Shown: piece after piece, positions 59,625 through 64,000 of the stretch
Numbering within the stretch: the first letter of the stretch is position 1
Layout: each line of letters begins with the position of its first letter
Source: Cornus controversa
Taxonomy: Eukaryota > Streptophyta > Magnoliopsida > Cornales > Cornaceae
Length of the DNA: 64,000 nt
Assembly (NCBI GenBank): GCA_026545225.1
Contig: CM048849.1
Span: 53,824,836 to 53,888,835 of the forward strand
Direction: 5' to 3'
Translations under genes and position numbers: made by a program
Notes under the pieces: generated by a model
The model's database searches: none
Told to the model about the DNA's origin: nothing
Seen by the model: the letters and a program-made list of their open reading frames with translations, nothing else

Positions 59625-62071
59625 CTAAACCAAAACCAAAACAAGCAAAATCCCAGAACCCAACATTAACCCCAACCCTCCAAATCCCTTTGTGTTAGAT
59701 CCTGACACTGCCACCCTCACATCATCCACCACCGGTCCGCACAGAGAGCTCTGATCATCGCTCCTTGTATTGTAATACACGCTGCAGAACGCAACGCGCG
59801 TCCTCTCGGCCTTGGCGGTGAAATTCAGAATAGCAGCATGGAAGGTGGCATTGGCATTGGGTGTGTAATGGATGCTCTGGGCTTGATCTCCAGCATAGGC
59901 CATGACTGCTAGTGGTTGCTTGCATGAGTCTCCTGCATGGCCCAAAGAAAAGGTCAACTTGTATTGCTTGTTGGGCATGGTTTCCACCATCTGGGAGATT
60001 ATGCCTTCCTTGCCAGAGAGCAATTCGATGGCACGTTTGCCTTGTGGGACAGTGTAATGGTATGAGTCGATGTAACGAACAGCCCTGTTTGATTCAACTA
60101 TCCAACCGGGCAACGAGGATGTTTCTTCGTCAAGGTTGGTGGGGAGTAAGACGCCGAGTGAAGCATTTCTGAACATCCATGGACCTTCTTCAAAATCACC
60201 GTTTAGTACTGCATTATCTGCAACATTGTCATTGCATGTCAATAAGTTTCTAAACCACTATTTAAGGTTTCCTAAGCTTTAGTACAAGACAACACACAAG
60301 TTCACCGACCATTATATTTATTTATGTGAGAACTCCCCTCCGGTCCCTCTAGTGCCCAGGTTTACTACAATTAGGGATGAGTAACGTTGGTGTCACTAGT
60401 AACTCACCCTTGGTAAAATGGATGACATTATATAACACTGACATCATCTATTTTAATAACGTTAACCCCCCACCACTATTAATTAATTACAAACAAGGTC
60501 GAATGAGTCAGGTACTACAATGAATGAAATTGACATCATCCGGTTTAATACCGTCAACCACCACTATTAATTACAAACAGCATCGCACAAAAGACCGTAA
60601 CGAAAGAGGCTGCGAGATGGAGTGGCTAAAATTTCAGCATCAATCATATGTGAGATTGATGATTAGTGTTACCTACCTTTGGGTTTATCAGGGGTGAAGA
60701 GCTCCTTGATTGCAATATCATCAATGATGGGCCCACAGGTGGGGTCATCCTCCATCCCGGGATTTCTAAAAACCACCTGCGCATCATCCTGCTCCGCCTG
60801 AAACGCCCACGCGTAGGAATCCCAGCCCTGCACGTTGTACAGAGTCTGCAGATCAATGGTCTGCGACGCGGGAGGCACAGACACGTTGAGTGACTCGAGC
60901 TGAGCGCAGGTGCGCGCGGCACTGAACGTGACGGAGTAGAGCGAGCCCTTTTGGACCTTGGTTTCTTGGCTGATCTCTGCGTCGTTGCCGAGCCTCACGG
61001 CGTGTGTACCCTGTGGTACGATGAGGAACATCGCACCTTGTTTTTGCCCAGATTCCACTAGCTCTACGGTGCCGTCTGATTTCCAGCCGGGGATCGTCAC
61101 ATGTCCATCTCCGACACCGTCGTCTGAGAAGCCTCCTGACGGTGGGGTCTCGAAGTCACCGTTGATCAGTAGACCTGCAAGATCAGATGTTAACAAGCGA
61201 AATCCATGGGACCCACAAAAGTACCATAGCACAATAGGGCGCGCACACATCGTAGCATATCTCATTTGTCATTTTAGCAGTGATGTGATTATGAACAGAA
61301 TAAGGACCAGTTTCATTCAACCCTGCGGGCGCGTTAAGCGCACGGGCCCCACCACCCACCGCCTGGCTCGCCTTTTCGCGCGCCGATCGTTGCAAAGATC
61401 GAGAGAGAGTTTTGTCTCGCTGTTTCCAGACACCGATCGAGATGGGTTTAAGAATAGTCCACATTATACACTATTTCGATATAAGAGTAAGAATAGTCCC
61501 ACGTATATATTTTTACATGTATAAAAGGTTAACATTCGACGGACATGACAAAATTATTCTATAATTATTAATCGTTGAATTATTTTTAGACAAAAGAATA
61601 AGAAACAAATCTTGAAGGGTAATTCTATAATTTTACTTTTATATGTGGATACATATATGTGTAAAAAAAGTTATTCCAGGTTCCGAGAGGGGTCGGGTGT
61701 AAAAAAATAAAAAATTAAATATACGTAATCTTATCTTACCTCTACGTGGAAAAAGACAGAGACAGTTAGTGCTTAAAATTCGAGACAAATTTAAATAGCT
61801 AGGAAAAAATAATGACTTTTTTTTTTCACAAGAATAGCAATCAAATCTCAAACATAAGAAAGACCCATCAAATTAAAGGTTAATTGGGAGGCGAAGAGAT
61901 TAATTACAGACACTGCTATATAATTCTGAGCTAGAGAGAGAAAAATTTCAGTAATAAGATGTAGAGAGAGAAACAGAGAGCCGTACCGTCTTCTGCTAGT
62001 ACAGTAGCTAAATGAGCGAAGATAAGCATATACATTGAGACCCATTTGCCTCTTGTTGAGCTCCAAACCAT
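59625..62071 (-). CDS. DUF642 cell-wall protein, probably GPI-anchored (3 exons)
   Basis: Coding exons on the minus strand, 5' to 3': 62071-61987, 61174-60677, 60217-59625. They total 1176 nt and 391 residues with agreeing phases and GT/AG borders. Exon 1 encodes an N-terminal signal peptide (MYMLIFAHLATVLA) and the start of the mature protein (EDG). Exons 2 and 3 each encode one galactose-binding-like DUF642 domain, starting NGDFETPPSGG and NGDFEEGPWMF. Each ends with a CGP(I/V)(I/V)DD motif (DPTCGPIIDDIAIK; SLCGPVVDDVRV). A hydrophobic tail (GLGLMLGSGILLVLVLV) follows, typical of a GPI-anchor signal. Known family members are secreted wall proteins that bind polysaccharide or pectin methylesterase partners and affect growth. 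The gene appears intact. Intron 2 holds a two-copy ~90-bp repeat. Confidence 0.95.
60441..60590. repeat. Two-copy ~90-bp direct repeat in DUF642 intron 2
   Basis: 'gacatcatctattttaataa ... ccaccactattaatta ... caaacaaggtcg' is followed by 'gacatcatccggtttaatac ... ccaccactattaatta ... caaacagcatcg'. Confidence 0.75.
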
Positions 62072-62099
62072 CACTGTGGCTAACGGCGCAAATCCTCTT

Positions 62100-62200
62100 T
62101 CTTTCTTTTTCTTTTTCTCTCACTATTTCCTCTCTCTCTCTCTAAAACAGAGTGCGCAGAGTAATGAGAGAGTGCGAGAGTGTGTCTTTTTATCCAAGAT
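62100..62200 (-). promoter_or_regulatory. DUF642 gene leader with GA repeat and TATA-like box
   Basis: The minus-strand leader has (GA)n at about 62131-62143. A TATA-like 'tggataaaaagac' lies at about 62184-62196, about 115-125 bp upstream of the ATG. Confidence 0.5.
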
Positions 62201-63064
62201 TCCAGCTCTTTGGTCTCTCTACTCTTTTTGACTTTAAGTTGTAATCACTTTAATTAAATCAATGATCAAAGATTACTTTAATTTTCGAAAAAGTGATTTT
62301 TTTAATCTCTTCTGCATTGAAAAAACGAGAAAAAATTATTCGCAGTATTAGTGGAGTATATCATATGATATGTGATTGAAGATTATATATATAATATATA
62401 TATAATTCCGTGTTTTGAGAAAGATGGTCCACCGCCGTATTTTGACAGTGATGAAAGCACTCTCACGTGAGATTAATAATTTATATTAGGGACATTTTGA
62501 TGAGAGTTTGATTATATGTCTTGGTATCAAGAATACTTTTTTGCTTCTCTTCTTCTTTCGGCCCCCCAAAGTGTTGTAAGTACGGGCCTCTTGCTTCTAT
62601 GGTTGTTTTGTTCCTCACCTTGGTTTGGGCTGTAATTCATCTGGGCCTCCACTAAAGTATTTGTCTATGACAACACATAATAAATAAAATAATTTAAGTT
62701 CGTTTGGTAGTTATTTATGTTTAATGTTTATTGTTTAAGTGTTTATATAAATCGTATTTATATTACGATTTTGTTTATCAGTAAATATGAGTGTTGTTTA
62801 AAAGCTACAAAATATTTGGCTTATGTTGAAAATCATAAACAGAAAAACATGTTTGTTAACTTTAAACTATTTTTTTTCAAAAAAAATCAACACAATAAAC
62901 TGCATAAAAAGTCAAGTTCATGCTATAACAAATCTATACAGCAATAACAAAGCAAGAAATATACATAAAAAAGAAATAAATAATATTGGATTACATATAT
63001 ATCTACACACTATAAATTATACTGTAAAACTAAAATGACTCACAACCCAGAAGGTCCTAACAAG
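62201..63064. other. Intergenic, no gene seen
   Basis: AT-rich. 'gttcgtttggtagttattta' near 62700 and its rough inverse near 63940 (cataaacaataaacatcatt...tggtgttta) could be ends of a larger MITE, which is unproven. Confidence 0.4.
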
Positions 63065-63411
63065 TAGGGGGATGCACACGATTCGGTTTCTTACGGTTAT
63101 TGGGAGAATCGGAACCAGAACTGTTCCCAACGGTTCCTTAATTTTGAAACCAGAATAAATGAGTTCGGTTCAATTTGGTTATTATAAGAGTTGTATTTAA
63201 CCTTTAACCTTATAATAGTTATAATAACTTCATTGTTTAAAATTTTGTACATATCAAAAGGTTATTATAACTATTACAAGGCTTGGAACCGAAATCGTAA
63301 TGAATGGTTTCTAAAATTTAGAGCCAGAACCGGAACCTGAACTGTAGTGAATGGTTCGGTTCAGTTCAGCTAAAGTTTTTTATGGTTCCACCGATTTTTT
63401 GTGCACCCCTA
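63065..63411. mobile_element. hAT MITE, second copy of the TAGGGGTGCACA family
   Basis: Ends taggggGATGCACACGATTCGG and TTTTTTGTGCACCCCTA, with subterminal cggttc/gaaccg motifs as in 47017-47536. The flanking 8-mers (ctaacaag / ccaataaa) match poorly, so the copy is older or its flanks have mutated. Confidence 0.8.
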
Positions 63412-64000
63412 CCAATAAAACAAAATATATAATTATGAAAAAGTTGAAAGTTTTTCAATTTGTATGTAGTGAGAAGAGGGATTTGGAGGGCATACTCTCT
63501 TGAACTCTTATGCTATTACTTTCTTTTTCATTTTTTTGATTTCTATTTTTCTTTCAATATTAAAAATGAATGAATGATATGAGTACAAAATACCATTCTT
63601 GTTTATTTGACAAAGAGATAGTTGAGACTTCTTTTTTTTATTTTTCCTCAAATAAGGTTTTTTTTTAACATTGGTGCCCCTAAGTAACTATTTCTTATTA
63701 TCAAGTATATTAGTAATTATTTATACTCTACCCAATATTTTTTTCTCAAGGCAATTGATGTTTTTTAATTCTGTCCACGTTTGATAATTCTAATATTTTT
63801 ATCGTTGTATCAAACAATAACCTTTTATAATTTTTTTTTCTTTTCATTTTCTCACTTTTAGTTTCAATTTTTAATTAAAATAATATAATCACCATTTTAG
63901 ATAAAAAAAAAAAGAAATTTTTTTTTTTTAATAAACATAAACAATAAACATCATTTTGGTGTTTAGAATTTGAAGGCTTTTCTACAGTGTTGTTTTAAAA
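63412..64000. other. AT-rich intergenic end of window
   Basis: Poly-T and poly-A runs. No gene seen. Confidence 0.5.

Noticed and set aside
60958-61524. 188-codon plus-strand ORF over DUF642 exon 2 and intron 1
   Set aside because: Mostly antisense of a conserved exon. It has no domain of its own.

Overview
The window is nuclear DNA of a dicot plant. It is AT-rich, with intron-containing genes, long introns, TA and GA microsatellites and many nested plant transposable elements. I do not name a species. All recognisable host genes lie on the minus strand: a one-exon sterol C-22 desaturase P450 (CYP710A, 13.8-15.4 kb), an 11-exon La-related protein 6A gene (LARP6A, 20.5-28.9 kb), a VMA22/CCDC115-type V-ATPase assembly factor whose 5' exon I could not place (43.0-51.8 kb), a truncated duplicate of the LARP6A 5' end (53.7-57.5 kb), and a three-exon DUF642 cell-wall protein gene (59.6-62.1 kb).

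Layout. 1-1.45 kb: probable end of a Ty3/gypsy LTR with a degenerate GT-rich repeat. 2.06-8.72 kb: a 6.5 kb insertion between two 72-bp direct repeats. It holds a minus-strand gag-only Ty3/gypsy relic with one intact 1 kb LTR and, where pol and the 3' LTR should be, minisatellites including 24 copies of a 60-bp unit. 8.7-13.8 kb: MITE-like inverted-repeat elements. 15.4-20.4 kb: intergenic, with foldback and microsatellite DNA. 29.1-43 kb: transposon-rich intergenic DNA, including a LINE fragment containing a TRIM that itself contains a 2.1 kb hAT-type element, each insertion with a target-site duplication. 45.2-51.7 kb: the long intron of the VMA22-like gene, carrying a MITE, a copia-type LTR and a LINE fragment interrupted by two groups of nested DNA transposons. 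62.1-64 kb: intergenic, with another hAT MITE.

The genes do not form a pathway; they are independent housekeeping or cell-wall loci. The most interesting structure is the duplicated LARP6A 5' block (exons 1-2). It sits upstream of, and on the same strand as, the VMA22-like gene that lacks a visible first exon, and the splice phases fit. A chimeric La-motif/VMA22 transcript is therefore possible but unproven. I found no CRISPR, operon or bacterial-type system, and no clear evidence of a wholly new biological system.
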